This document shows positions 1 to 9,843 of a stretch of DNA of 39,331 nt, piece after piece. Source of the DNA: an uncultured bacterium (GTDB lineage Bacteria > Bacillota_I > Bacilli_A > RF39 > UBA660). The notes beneath the pieces are model-generated. The model was not told the origin of the DNA. It was given only the letters and a program-made list of their open reading frames with translations, and did no database searches. Where the stretch lies: the NCBI GenBank assembly GCA_949296605.1, contig CASFPB010000047.1:1-39331 (forward strand). The letters are read 5' to 3'. Position numbers and translations under genes: made by a program. Position 1 is the stretch's first letter; every line of letters starts with the position of its first letter.

Positions 1-94
1 TACTCATAAATTTATTAGGTCTTTTATTTTTTATACAAAAATCACAATTTAATGGGCAATTATTAGTTATTTCAATATATACTTTTTTATACAT
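1..94 (-). CDS. Radical SAM protein, N-terminal fragment (cut by left edge)
   Basis: Only the first 31 codons are present, reading leftward off the window from an ATG at 94. A perfect AGGAGG Shine-Dalgarno lies at 99-104. The fragment reads MYKKVYIEITNCPLNCDFC, then a basic stretch. It contains the CxxxCxxC motif (CPLNCDFC) that binds the 4Fe-4S cluster of radical S-adenosylmethionine enzymes, at the usual place just after the first beta strand. The short lead-in and the following KR-rich stretch resemble small radical SAM proteins of Clostridia and Bacilli. The substrate cannot be told from the fragment. It is divergent from the ABC transporter genes. Confidence 0.75.
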   Translation of the reverse strand, partial: MYKKVYIEITNNCPLNCDFCIKNKRPNKFMS

Positions 95-109
95 AAGTCC
101 TCCTAGCAA

Positions 110-153
110 ATTATATCATATATGTTTATTTTAATTTAAAAATACGTTATAAT
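110..153. promoter_or_regulatory. Divergent promoter region, radical SAM / ABC transporter
   Basis: The leftward strand has TGATATAAT, an extended -10 box with TATAAT at 110-115, about 16 bases before the ATG at 94. The rightward strand has TATAAT at 148-153 before the ABC ATPase. No good -35 box is seen for either, so both assignments rest on the -10 elements in a very AT-rich stretch. Confidence 0.4.
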
Positions 154-185
154 AATTATATATTAATATAGAATTGAGGGATTTT

Positions 186-887
186 ATGGCATTTATAGAT
201 GTTAAAAATTTATGTAAAACATATCAAATGGGAGAAGTTAAAATAAAAGCAATTGAAAATGTTAATTTTAGCATTAATAAAGGAGAACTGGTAGTTATTT
301 TAGGACCATCCGGAGCTGGTAAAACAACAATTTTAAACATTTTAGGGGGAATGGATTCCCCTAGTAGTGGTTCAATAATAATTGATGGTGTTGATATATC
401 AAAATATAATTCAAAAGAATTAACTAAGTATCGAAGATATGATATCGGATTTGTTTTTCAATTTTATAATCTTGTTCAAAATCTTACAGCATTAGAAAAT
501 GTTTCACTAGCTAATCAAATATGTAAAAATCCAAAAGATGCTAAAAAATCTTTAAAAGATGTTGGTTTAGCTGATAGAATGAATCACTTCCCTGCTCAAT
601 TATCCGGTGGAGAGCAACAAAGAGTCTCTATTGCAAGAGCCCTTGCTAAAAATCCTAAATTATTATTATGTGATGAACCAACCGGAGCACTTGATTCTAA
701 AACTGGGAAAAAAATAATTAAACTACTGCAAGATACTTGTCATAAAACTAATACAACTACAATTATAATTACTCACAATGCAATAATTTCTGAAATAGCA
801 GATAAGGTTATTAAAGTAAAAAATGGAACAATTGAAAGTATAAATATTAATAAAAAACCTAAAAATGTTGAGGAGATTGATTGGTAA
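186..887 (+). CDS. ABC transporter ATP-binding protein (MacB/LolD type)
   Basis: This 233-residue ATPase belongs to the class that drives FtsX-like permeases. Walker A is GPSGAGKT at residues 40-47, the signature is [14 protein letters not shown], Walker B is [12 protein letters not shown], and the switch histidine is in IITHN. The Q-loop ([18 protein letters not shown]) is typical of MacB/LolD ATPases. I chose the ATG at 186 over an in-frame TTG at 174 because GAGGG at 176-180 is correctly spaced for the ATG. The stop overlaps the ATG of the permease gene by one base (TAATG), so the two are translationally coupled. Such pairs do mechanotransmission, peptide export or antimicrobial resistance; the substrate is unknown. 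Confidence 0.95.
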   Translation: MAFIDVKNLCKTYQMGEVKIKAIENVNFSINKGELVVILGPSGAGKTTILNILGGMDSPSSGSIIIDGVDISKYNSKELTKYRRYDIGFVFQFYNLVQNLTALENVSLANQICKNPKDAKKSLKDVGLADRMNHFPAQLSGGEQQRVSIARALAKNPKLLLCDEPTGALDSKTGKKIIKLLQDTCHKTNTTTIIITHNAIISEIADKVIKVKNGTIESININKKPKNVEEIDW

Positions 888-3800
888 TGTTAATATTTAA
901 AAATGCCTTAATAAAAATTAAAAAACAATTTGGAAGATTTATATCATTAATATTAATAGTTGCGATTGGAACAGCCTTTTTTGCTGGGGTTAGAGAAACA
1001 TCATCAGACATGATAAAAACTTTAGATTTATATTATGATGATACAAACTTAATGGATTTTAGAATTGTAAGCACAATGGGATTAACTTTTGATGACGTTT
1101 CAGCTTTAAAAAATTTAAATTCTAATTATACAGTAGAATATAATTATTCATATGATACTTTAGTAAACGATGAAGCTACAAGAATCTATGGTTTAACAAC
1201 TGATATAAATAAACTTACATTATTAAAGGGAAATTTACCAAAAAATGATGATGAATGTGTAGTATTAGATGGCAGTTATAATATCGGAGATGTAATAAGT
1301 ATTGATGATTCCAATTATAGTGATTATTTAAAAACTAATACTTTTAAAGTTGTTGGCTTAGTAGATAGCAGTATGTATATTTATTCAAATTTAGGTATTA
1401 CCACAATATCTGATGGTAAATTAGACAATGTAATTTTTATAAACAAAGATAATTTTACATTAGATTATTACACAGAAATATATATAATAGATAATGATGC
1501 CAAAGATAAAACAGCTTATAAAGATGACTACAAAGAAGAAATTAAAGTTTTAAGTGAAGAACTAGAAAACTTAGCTCCAATCCAAGAAACTAAAAGGTAT
1601 GAACAAATAAAAACAGAAGCAATGGAAAAAATCTATGAATCTCAAGAAAAAATTAACAAAGAAAAAGAAGAAAATGAGAAAAAATTTGCTGATGCTAAAA
1701 AGGAATTAGATGATGGTCAAAAACAAATTTATGATGGTCTTCAAGAAATTGAAAATGGATTTTTAGAAATTGAAAATAAAAAAAATGAAATAGAACAAGA
1801 ATTTATAAATCAAGAAAACACTTTAAATGATTCATTAAACAAAATAAATGAAAATTTAAAGTTATTCAACATAAATACTGATAATATTGATAAGTCCATA
1901 AATGAAATTAATAACAAAATTGATGAAATAAGTAACTTATTAACTACACTAGATTCTACAAGTCAAGAATATATTACTTACAACAATTACTTAAATCAAT
2001 TAAAAACAATACTAAATAATCTGACAAAAATAAAAGAAGGATATAGTTCTTTAGAAAGTGGAAAAGTAGAATGGAATAACACTTACAATAAAACAATTGC
2101 TACATTAAATGAAAATAAAACATTGTTAAATGATAAGCAACAAACTATAAATGATGGTTATAATACATATTATAATAATTATAATAAATTTCAAGAAGAA
2201 TTAAACAAAGGATATCAAGAAATTAAAAAAGCCGAAGAAGAAATTAATAATCTTGAAAAGCCAGAATGGTATTTATTTGATAGAGAAGACAATTCCGGCT
2301 ATACAACATTTTATGAATCAGCTATTAAAATAGATTCTATATCAGCAGTTTTCCCAATATTTTTTATAGCTATAGCATTTTTAATGTGTTTAAATACTAT
2401 GAGTAGAATGATTGAAGAAGAAAGAACTGAAATTGGTATTTTTTCTTCATTAGGTATTGGAAAAGCAAAAATTATATTAAGTTATATGATATATGTATTA
2501 CTTGCAACTATAATTGGAATATTTGTAGGTTTATCAATAGGTTATTCGTTAGTTCCAAGAGTCTTATACATGGTTTATGCATCAACCTTTATTATTCCAA
2601 AATTAAATACATATGTTAATATTCCAGTATGTATTACTATTATTGAAGTTTGTATTTTAACAATGATTATTGTTACAATATATGCTGTCAATAAATGTTT
2701 TAAAGAAGCACCAGCGACATTGTTAAGACCAGTAAGTCCTAAAAAAGGGCACAAAGTTTTATTAGAAAAAATTAAATTTATTTGGACTAGATTAACATTT
2801 TCTTGGAAAGTAACTTTTAGAAATCTTTTTAGATACAAAAAAAGAATTATAATGACTTTAATAGGAATAAGTGGTTGCACTGCTCTACTTTTAACTGGTT
2901 TTGGAATTAAAGACAGTATATCAAAAATTACTGAGTTACAATTTGAAGAAATTCAAAAATACGATGCTATTTTAACGCTAAAAAATGAAACAAGTGAAAT
3001 AGATAACAACTTAAATACATTTTTAAGTCAAAATAATATAGAAAAACCTTTATATGCATATATGGAATCTATGACATTTTATGCTAATAACAAAAATATA
3101 GAGGTTTATACTATTGGATTTTTTGATAATAATATTGATAATTATTTTAACTTAACTGATTTAGATAATAACAAAATAACATTAGATAATAATGGCGCAG
3201 TAATTACACAAAAAATGGCTGAGATATTAAATGTAAAAGTTGGAGATACTATAACAATTAGAGGAAACGATAATGACATATATATAATAAAAATTAATAA
3301 TATTGCAAAAAATTATGTTAATAATTATATTTATATGACAAAAGACTATTACGAACTAGCAATTAAAAAAATTAATAATAATATTATTTTTGCTAATATA
3401 AAAGATTTAGGAACAACATTAATGGATAGCAATTATTTTACAAGTATCCAATATAGTAGCGATAGTATTAGTATGTTAAATGATATTTTAGATAGTATGA
3501 ATAATATAGTATTTTTAATAATAGCATTTTCATCACTACTAGCAATAACAGTTCTTTATAATTTAACAACTATTAATATTAGTGAAAGATTAAGAGAAAT
3601 AGCTACATTAAAAGTATTAGGCTTTAATAATAAAGAAATATCAATGTATGTTTATAGAGAAACAATACTTCTTACAATTATAGGTATTCTTTTAGGTTTA
3701 ATTTTAGGTATTGGATTAAATTATTTTGTTTTATCGGTTGCAGAAATTGATGAAATTGTATTTTTAAAAGATATAAAATTATTAAGCTTTGTATTAGCAT

Positions 3801-3898
3801 TTATTATTATGATAATTTTTACGATAGTTGTTCAAATTATGACATCTTTTATATTAAAGAAAATTAATATGATAGATTCACTAAAATCTGTTGAATAA
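887..3898 (+). CDS. FtsX-like ABC transporter permease, large
   Basis: This is a permease of about 1,003 residues, partner of the ATPase before it. It has an N-terminal membrane segment at about 15-37 and a first extracytoplasmic region. Three membrane segments follow near 490-615 and a second FtsX-like half has segments near 660-680, 875-900, 925-950 and 965-990. Residues about 220-460 of the first outer loop are a long, charged coiled coil with repeated patterns such as ELDDGQKQIYDG. That coiled coil suggests a stalk reaching into the cell wall rather than a channel for small solutes. An ATG at 887 overlapping the upstream stop is preferred to the TTG at 881; AGGAG at 871-875 could serve either. 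A shared bidirectional terminator follows. Confidence 0.92.
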   Translation: MLIFKNALIKIKKQFGRFISLILIVAIGTAFFAGVRETSSDMIKTLDLYYDDTNLMDFRIVSTMGLTFDDVSALKNLNSNYTVEYNYSYDTLVNDEATRIYGLTTDINKLTLLKGNLPKNDDECVVLDGSYNIGDVISIDDSNYSDYLKTNTFKVVGLVDSSMYIYSNLGITTISDGKLDNVIFINKDNFTLDYYTEIYIIDNDAKDKTAYKDDYKEEIKVLSEELENLAPIQETKRYEQIKTEAMEKIYESQEKINKEKEENEKKFADAKKELDDGQKQIYDGLQEIENGFLEIENKKNEIEQEFINQENTLNDSLNKINENLKLFNINTDNIDKSINEINNKIDEISNLLTTLDSTSQEYITYNNYLNQLKTILNNLTKIKEGYSSLESGKVEWNNTYNKTIATLNENKTLLNDKQQTINDGYNTYYNNYNKFQEELNKGYQEIKKAEEEINNLEKPEWYLFDREDNSGYTTFYESAIKIDSISAVFPIFFIAIAFLMCLNTMSRMIEEERTEIGIFSSLGIGKAKIILSYMIYVLLATIIGIFVGLSIGYSLVPRVLYMVYASTFIIPKLNTYVNIPVCITIIEVCILTMIIVTIYAVNKCFKEAPATLLRPVSPKKGHKVLLEKIKFIWTRLTFSWKVTFRNLFRYKKRIIMTLIGISGCTALLLTGFGIKDSISKITELQFEEIQKYDAILTLKNETSEIDNNLNTFLSQNNIEKPLYAYMESMTFYANNKNIEVYTIGFFDNNIDNYFNLTDLDNNKITLDNNGAVITQKMAEILNVKVGDTITIRGNDNDIYIIKINNIAKNYVNNYIYMTKDYYELAIKKINNNIIFANIKDLGTTLMDSNYFTSIQYSSDSISMLNDILDSMNNIVFLIIAFSSLLAITVLYNLTTINISERLREIATLKVLGFNNKEISMYVYRETILLTIIGILLGLILGIGLNYFVLSVAEIDEIVFLKDIKLLSFVLAFIIMIIFTIVVQIMTSFILKKINMIDSLKSVE

Positions 3899-3901
3899 AG
3901 C

Positions 3902-3960
3902 AAAAAAACACAAATTATTATATTTACAATCAAAGTAAAATAAATAACTTGTGTTTTTTT
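3902..3960. terminator. Bidirectional rho-independent terminator
   Basis: The arms AAAAAACACAA-TTATT and AATAA-TTGTGTTTTTT pair with one internal mismatch around an AT-rich loop of about 20 bases. The A-run and T-run at the two ends can act as the U-tract in either direction. It sits between the convergent permease and wall-protein genes. The long loop makes it weaker than a textbook case. Confidence 0.6.
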
Positions 3961-3964
3961 AAAC

Positions 3965-6900
3965 TTATATTTTATAAAATACTTTTTTCTTTTTTTTAAA
4001 TAAACCAATTAATATTAATAGCACAATACCTACACCTAAATAAATAAGACGTACGCGGTCTCCTGTTTTAGGATTTTCAACTTCTTCATTGCTTATAGTA
4101 ATGTTTACCTTGTTACTTTTAAATTCTTTATCATTAAAAGAGACTAAAACATCACTAGTAATATTTTTTTCAATAGTTGGTGTTGCCACAACTTTTAATA
4201 TAATTTCCTCATTTGGTAATATTGTAACATTCCATTCCAAAAAATTGCCATTTAATGTTGCATTGCCTATATCTTCCAACTTTAAAGCATTATCAATTAC
4301 ATCTTTAACTAAAACATTTTCTAATACGACATCACTATCATTTTTTATTTTTATGTAATACTTAAAAGATTGTCCTACTTTGATTACTGTATCACTTATT
4401 GACTTTTCTACCGTAATTTTAGGTTCAACAAAGGTTATTGTTTTATTAGATTCAGAAAGAATAACATTATTCTCCTTTATAGTAACATCATTGTTTATAA
4501 CATATCCATTTTCCAAATTTGAAGCGTATGCTTCAACTACTATTTCTTTGCTTTCATTTTCATTTAAAGACTCAAAATCCCACTCTAATACATTATCATT
4601 ATTTACACAATTCTGACAACTTACAATTACCAAATTTTTATCAAAACTACTAATTACTTTTAAATTATCAGATTTAGCTTTTCCAATATTAGATATATTG
4701 AGTGTATAATAAAAATGTTCATTATTTAATACTTTATCTTTACTAGTTGTATTATTTACAATAATTATTGGCTTTGCCATATTAACCACATTATTAAAAT
4801 CATAATTCTTATTTTTATATGATATAGAACCAGTATTTTTTATAATATCATCTTTATTATCAATAACTTTTACATAAATCAAAATATCTAAAGATTCGTC
4901 AGAAATTAAACTATTAAATGTAAATGTAAGATTGTTATTATCATTATTAAATTCTAATAAATCAGAATCATAAACTACATTAACCAATTCCAAATTACTA
5001 GATAAATTATTTTTCACAATTAAATCATCTATTGAAGAATTTCCACTATTGCTAATATGTAATTTATAATAATATTCATCCCCAATTTTTAAATTGTCTT
5101 TACTAGATTCACAATTTAAAGTTACATCAAAATTTGTAATACTATGAGATAAAGTTTGCTTATTTTCTTCATTTAAATAATTAACAGTTGCAGTATTTAA
5201 TATTGATACAAAAGGTTCAGGCTTTACAGAGGATTTAACTTTAATTGTATATTTAATTACTTCTTTGGGTTCTAAATTATTGCCTTTCCAAATTATTGTG
5301 TTTCCTTCAATTATTCCGCCATCAGAATCTAATATAGTTAAATGCTCATCAACTACATCTTTAACAGTATAATTGCCACTAGATATTTCACCATCATTAA
5401 TAACCGAAATTTCATAAAAAAATTCTTCTCCAAAATTTATATCATTTCCACCAGTAGAAATAATTGTATTAATAATATTTAATACTGGTTTTTTAATTAA
5501 AACATTAATTACACTATTTTTATCTGATTTTAATTGTTCTTTAACAGTTATAATATTAGTAATTTTCGTATTATCAACAGTATCATAATTAACTTTAACC
5601 TCTACTTCATACTCTTTTATCTCATTAGGGTTTAAAGCAAATTCATTCCATGTTATAGTTTGTCCATTAATATTTCCATTATCTGATACTGAAATAATAG
5701 TCAAATTTGAATCTATTATATTTTCAACTAGCAAATTATTACTAGAAGCATCACCATTATTTTCTAAAGTTATTTTATATTTAAATGTTTCTCCAGGTAT
5801 AAACTCTGTTTTATCAACATTACTCGTAACCACAACATTAGAATCAATTGTTACTACTGTATTATTATCACTAATAGTCTTTTTATTTTCTTCTGTTAAA
5901 TAAACAACATTATTTATATTTGATCCAGCAGTAACATCATTTTTTAATTTTACTTTAATTGAAAGATTTTTTTCTTGACTAGCACCAAGAGAATTTAAAT
6001 TCCATGTTATAGTTTGTCCATTAATGTTTCCATTATCACTTACTGAAATTATTTCTAAATTAGAATCAACATTATTTTCTACAACTATTTCATTACTATT
6101 TATATCACCATTATTTTCAATATTTAAAATATATTCAAATTCTTCGTTTGGCTTAATTTTGTTTTTCGAAGTACTAGTATTAATTATCAAATTAGAGTCT
6201 TTAATATTTATTTCAAAGCTATCTTCCATAATCTGATCATTATAATAAACTATTAACTTATTATTAATTAATCCTAATTCAGAATTTTCTTTTGCTTTTG
6301 CTTTTACTAAAATAGTTTTTGTTTCCTTTGGTAAAACCTCATCAAATATAAATTTTAAGTTACTATCCGTCCCAATATTATTTTCACTAGTTCCCAACGC
6401 TATTAAATTTTCATTTATTATGTTTTCTAAAACAACTTCTTTAGCCACTCCTTCTCCATTATTTTCTAATGAAATTGTATATTCAAATTCTTCATTTGGC
6501 TTAATATCTTCTTTATTTAATGATGCACTAACCAACAAATTTGGATATTTTATATTTAATATATTGTTATTACGCAAAATATTGCCATTTATATCAGATT
6601 TAACCTCTGTTATTGTTGATTTAACATTTTCACTTATACGGTTGTCTAATTTTGCCTTTACGTAAAGATATTTTTGTTCATTTTTTCTAATACTGCTAAT
6701 ATTCCATATAACTTTATTACTTTGTATATCACCACCAGGTGCATCTAATACTAATATTTCATTTGGAAAGCTAAATTCTACATTAACTTCATCTGTTGCA
6801 GTATAACTAACATTAGTTAAAGTTATTTTATAATAAAATTCATCACCCAAATTTACTTTGTTTATAAATTCACCATCATCTATGCTTGTAACTGAACTTA

Positions 6901-7375
6901 ACTCTAAATTTACTAAATTAGTAGGCACTAATTTTGGTGCAGATGGTTTAAAACTCAAATTATAATTACTATTATCAGTAACCTCAAATACAAATTCGGC
7001 ATATTCAACTTTTGAACTTTCACTAGATGAAAATCTTTCATTGGAAATTACTCCATAAGATATTTTAGAATCGTCCTTCATAAAATAATCTTCTTTAAAT
7101 CCATTTTTATAACGCCAAGATATCAACTTCATACCAGTAGTATTAAAACTTCCTTCAACATAATTAAAAGAACTATTTTGAGATAATTCCACAAATGCTA
7201 CAATTCTAATCCTTATTTTCTTTTCACCATCTGAACCAACTGAAATATCTTCATATTTTTCAAAATTATGAATATACGATGCACTTACATCATCAATTTT
7301 TTTAAATTTATATACACCAACTATACTAATTACTAAAAAAAAGATACAGATAACAATTTTATATTTTCGTTTCAT
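3965..7375 (-). CDS. DUF11-repeat cell-wall protein with NPKTG sorting signal
   Basis: This 1,136-residue surface protein begins with a basic, hydrophobic signal segment (residues 1-25). A beta-rich domain follows at about 30-150. Then come eight tandem DUF11-type beta-sandwich repeats of about 105-130 residues, from about 155 to 1090. Each repeat carries the pattern 'G-E/D-x-F-x-Y-x-I-x-x-x-N-x-G' and then 'N-L-x-I/V' and 'W-N/D'. The C-terminus has NPKTGD at about residue 1101, a hydrophobic helix and a KKKKK tail. That is a sortase substrate layout with Asn in place of Leu in LPxTG. No sortase is encoded in the window. Likely a stalk-like adhesin or wall spacer. ATG is preceded by AGGTGAG. 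Confidence 0.88.
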   Translation of the reverse strand: MKRKYKIVICIFFLVISIVGVYKFKKIDDVSASYIHNFEKYEDISVGSDGEKKIRIRIVAFVELSQNSSFNYVEGSFNTTGMKLISWRYKNGFKEDYFMKDDSKISYGVISNERFSSSESSKVEYAEFVFEVTDNSNYNLSFKPSAPKLVPTNLVNLELSSVTSIDDGEFINKVNLGDEFYYKITLTNVSYTATDEVNVEFSFPNEILVLDAPGGDIQSNKVIWNISSIRKNEQKYLYVKAKLDNRISENVKSTITEVKSDINGNILRNNNILNIKYPNLLVSASLNKEDIKPNEEFEYTISLENNGEGVAKEVVLENIINENLIALGTSENNIGTDSNLKFIFDEVLPKETKTILVKAKAKENSELGLINNKLIVYYNDQIMEDSFEINIKDSNLIINTSTSKNKIKPNEEFEYILNIENNGDINSNEIVVENNVDSNLEIISVSDNGNINGQTITWNLNSLGASQEKNLSIKVKLKNDVTAGSNINNVVYLTEENKKTISDNNTVVTIDSNVVVTSNVDKTEFIPGETFKYKITLENNGDASSNNLLVENIIDSNLTIISVSDNGNINGQTITWNEFALNPNEIKEYEVEVKVNYDTVDNTKITNIITVKEQLKSDKNSVINVLIKKPVLNIINTIISTGGNDINFGEEFFYEISVINDGEISSGNYTVKDVVDEHLTILDSDGGIIEGNTIIWKGNNLEPKEVIKYTIKVKSSVKPEPFVSILNTATVNYLNEENKQTLSHSITNFDVTLNCESSKDNLKIGDEYYYKLHISNSGNSSIDDLIVKNNLSSNLELVNVVYDSDLLEFNNDNNNLTFTFNSLISDESLDILIYVKVIDNKDDIIKNTGSISYKNKNYDFNNVVNMAKPIIIVNNTTSKDKVLNNEHFYYTLNISNIGKAKSDNLKVISSFDKNLVIVSCQNCVNNDNVLEWDFESLNENESKEIVVEAYASNLENGYVINNDVTIKENNVILSESNKTITFVEPKITVEKSISDTVIKVGQSFKYYIKIKNDSDVVLENVLVKDVIDNALKLEDIGNATLNGNFLEWNVTILPNEEIILKVVATPTIEKNITSDVLVSFNDKEFKSNKVNITISNEEVENPKTGDRVRLIYLGVGIVLLILIGLFKKKKKVFYKI
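5647..6052 (-). repeat. Near-identical segment shared by adjacent DUF11 repeats
   Basis: Positions 5647-5698 and 6001-6052 differ at about five of some fifty bases by eye. They encode the same ISVSDNGNINGQTITWN in repeats 3 and 4, whereas the other repeats are much more diverged. This suggests recent duplication or gene conversion between neighbouring repeats. Confidence 0.8.
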
Positions 7376-7391
7376 ACACTCACCTATTATA

Positions 7392-7420
7392 AGTATACAT
7401 TAGTATAATTAATTAAACAA
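7392..7420 (-). promoter_or_regulatory. SigA-type promoter for the DUF11 wall-protein gene
   Basis: On the minus strand TTGTTT (7415-7420) is separated by 17 bases from TATACT (7392-7397), with a TG directly upstream of the -10 box. The gene's ATG is about 17 bases further on. Confidence 0.5.
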
Positions 7421-7448
7421 GAAACAAATTACAAATATTAATTAATAA

Positions 7449-7477
7449 TTGATATTTTACTAATAAAATAATAAAAT
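7449..7477 (+). promoter_or_regulatory. SigA-type promoter for murC
   Basis: TTGATA (7449-7454), a 17-base spacer and TAAAAT (7472-7477) precede murC, leaving a short leader with AAGGAAG at 7491-7497. Confidence 0.5.
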
Positions 7478-7504
7478 ATAAATGTTATGAAAGGAAGTAA
7501 TTTT

Positions 7505-8866
7505 ATGTTTAATGATAAAAAAATACATATGATAGGAATTGGTGGCGTGAGTATGAGTGGTATTGCCTATCTTGTAAAAGATTTAGGTGCTACTGTTACT
7601 GGTAGTGATATAACAGAATCTGATATTACCGATGAATTAAACAAAAATGGTATAATTGTTAAATATGGGCATCATCCTGAAATGATAAAAGATGCAGATA
7701 TAGTTGTTTATACTGCTGCAATTCATGAAGATGATCCCGAAAGAATAGAAACCAAAAAACTAAACAAAACAAATTATGAAAGAGCAGAATTTTTAGGCCT
7801 ACTATCTAAACAATATAAAAATTGTATATGTATTTCTGGAACCCATGGCAAAAGCACTACTACTGGAATGGTTTCATTAATTTTTTTAGAAGCTAACTTA
7901 AATCCTACTATCCAAATTGGGGCAATGTTAAAACAAATCAATGGAAATATAAATATTGGAAGCAAAGATTATTTAATTATGGAATCGTGTGAATATGCTG
8001 ATAGTTTTCTTCATTTTCATCCAACTGGAATTATATTAACAAATATTGATAATGATCATTTAGACTATTTTAAAAACCTTGAAAATATCAAAAAATCATT
8101 TCAAAAATATATTAATCTTTTACCAACAAATGGATTATTAGTTAAAAACAATGATGATGCAAATACAAATGATATTACAATAAATTTTCAAAAGAAAATG
8201 ATCACTTATGGAATTAAAAATATATCTGATTATATGGCTAAGAACTTATCTAAAAATAATTTGGGTCATTATTCTTTTGATATATTTTATAAAAACGAAT
8301 TTATATGTAAAATTAATTTAAATATTAGTGGCATTCATAATATTTATAATGCCTTAGCAGCTTTTAGTTTATCTCATCAATATATTAAAAATATAAATAC
8401 AATAAAAATAGCATTAGAAAAATATCGTGGTGTGGGACGAAGATTTGAATATTTAGGAATGTGTAATAATGCATACGTATATGATGATTATGCACATCAC
8501 CCTACTGAAATAAAAACTACCCTTGACTCTGTAAAAAATGTCAAACATAATAAGGATTGGGCAATATTTCAATCCCATACTTTTTCAAGAACGAAAGAAC
8601 ATTTAGATGAATTTGCTAATGTTTTAAGTAATTTTGATAATATCATAATAGCTCCGATTTATCCAGCAAGAGAAATAAATACTTTTAATATTAGTGAAGA
8701 TATGTTGGTTAATAAAATAAAAGAAAAAAACCCTAATGTTATATTTATAGATTCTTTTGATAAAATAATTGAATATATAAAGAAAAATGCATTACCAAAT
8801 GATTTAATAATCACTATTGGAGCTGGTCCTGTAAATAAAATAAGTAACGAATTAGTTAAATATTAA
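7505..8866 (+). CDS. murC: UDP-N-acetylmuramate--L-alanine ligase MurC
   Basis: MurC adds L-alanine to UDP-MurNAc, the first amino acid of the peptidoglycan stem, in the cytoplasm. The 453-residue protein has the N-terminal Rossmann motif GIGGVSMSGIA, the ATP-binding GTHGKSTTTG of Mur ligases, the central NIDNDHLDYF motif and the C-terminal YDDYAHHPTEI typical of MurC. Length is normal. The ATG at 7505 fits AAGGAAG seven bases upstream; an ATG 18 bases earlier (7487) overlaps that site and is unlikely. It is not in a division/cell-wall cluster here: it stands alone and converges on the tRNA-dihydrouridine synthase gene, with the two stop codons overlapping. Confidence 0.97.
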   Translation: MFNDKKIHMIGIGGVSMSGIAYLVKDLGATVTGSDITESDITDELNKNGIIVKYGHHPEMIKDADIVVYTAAIHEDDPERIETKKLNKTNYERAEFLGLLSKQYKNCICISGTHGKSTTTGMVSLIFLEANLNPTIQIGAMLKQINGNINIGSKDYLIMESCEYADSFLHFHPTGIILTNIDNDHLDYFKNLENIKKSFQKYINLLPTNGLLVKNNDDANTNDITINFQKKMITYGIKNISDYMAKNLSKNNLGHYSFDIFYKNEFICKINLNISGIHNIYNALAAFSLSHQYIKNINTIKIALEKYRGVGRRFEYLGMCNNAYVYDDYAHHPTEIKTTLDSVKNVKHNKDWAIFQSHTFSRTKEHLDEFANVLSNFDNIIIAPIYPAREINTFNISEDMLVNKIKEKNPNVIFIDSFDKIIEYIKKNALPNDLIITIGAGPVNKISNELVKY

Positions 8867-9843
8867 TCCGTTACTTTTTTTCTATACTCTTCTAGAATTT
8901 CAATTATTTCATTGCTATGTTTACATTTACATATTTTATTTTTAATTTCTTTGTTTTCGGGTAAGCCTTTAATATAATTCAACAAATGTCCTCGCATTTC
9001 TAATACTGCTTGTTTTTCATTTTTATTTTTTACTAATTCATTTAAATGATATTCCATCATATCTATTTTTTCATCAAAAGTTACTTCAAATGGTAATATT
9101 CCTTTTTCTAAATAATTAACACAATCTCTTATAAGCCATGGATTACCTAAAAGACCCCTACCAATCATAACTGCTTCACAGCTTGTTTCATCAATCATCT
9201 TTTTTGCATCATAACAACTTAATATATCACCATTACCTATTACAGGTATTTTAACAGCATCAACTACATCTTTTATTATTTTCCAATTAGCTTTTCCACT
9301 ATATCCTTGAGCTCTAGTTCTAGCATGAATAGTTATTGCATTTGCTCCTGCTTCCTCTATAATTTTAGCGACTTCAACTGCATTTATACTTAATTCATCC
9401 CAACCACTTCTAATTTTTACCGTTACTGGAACGCTTACTTCTTTAACAACTGCTGATACAATTTCTTTTATTTTTTGAGGATTTTTTAAAAGAGCACTTC
9501 CTGCTTGATTTTTTATTGCTACTTTTGGAACAGGACATCCCATATTTATATCAATAATGTCTGGTTTCATTGTTTTTTCTACTATTTTAGCAGCTTTAAC
9601 AAAAGAATTTACATCACTACCAAATATTTGTTGGCTTATTGGTCTTTCAAATTCATCCATTTTTAATAAATCAAATGTTTTTTCATTTTCATAAACTATT
9701 GCTTTATCACTTACCATTTCTCCAACTACTAATGCTGCCCCAAAATTTTTACATATTTTTCTAAATGTCATATCACTTACTCCGGCCATTGGAGCAACTA
9801 CGACATTTCCTTTAATATAGACATTACCTATATAAAAACTCAT
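8863..9843 (-). CDS. dusB: tRNA-dihydrouridine synthase (DusB family)
   Basis: This flavoenzyme reduces specific uridines of tRNA to dihydrouridine using NADPH. The 326-residue protein has the FMN-binding TIM-barrel start (VAPMAGVSDMTFR), the catalytic cysteine in NMGCPVPKV (C103), HARTRAQGYSG, the phosphate-binding IGNGDI and GRGLLGNPW. Its length and the GCPVPKV variant match the DusB/Dus1 type of Bacillota. Its stop codon overlaps that of murC in a TTAA (8863-8866). Its ATG overlaps the stop of the PduL gene by four bases (ATGA), so the two are co-transcribed. Confidence 0.96.
   Translation of the reverse strand: MSFYIGNVYIKGNVVVAPMAGVSDMTFRKICKNFGAALVVGEMVSDKAIVYENEKTFDLLKMDEFERPISQQIFGSDVNSFVKAAKIVEKTMKPDIIDINMGCPVPKVAIKNQAGSALLKNPQKIKEIVSAVVKEVSVPVTVKIRSGWDELSINAVEVAKIIEEAGANAITIHARTRAQGYSGKANWKIIKDVVDAVKIPVIGNGDILSCYDAKKMIDETSCEAVMIGRGLLGNPWLIRDCVNYLEKGILPFEVTFDEKIDMMEYHLNELVKNKNEKQAVLEMRGHLLNYIKGLPENKEIKNKICKCKHSNEIIEILEEYRKKVTD

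Noticed and set aside
5647-6052. CRISPR-like or mobile repeat
   Set aside because: The two similar blocks are in frame within DUF11 repeats of one coding sequence and there are only two of them.
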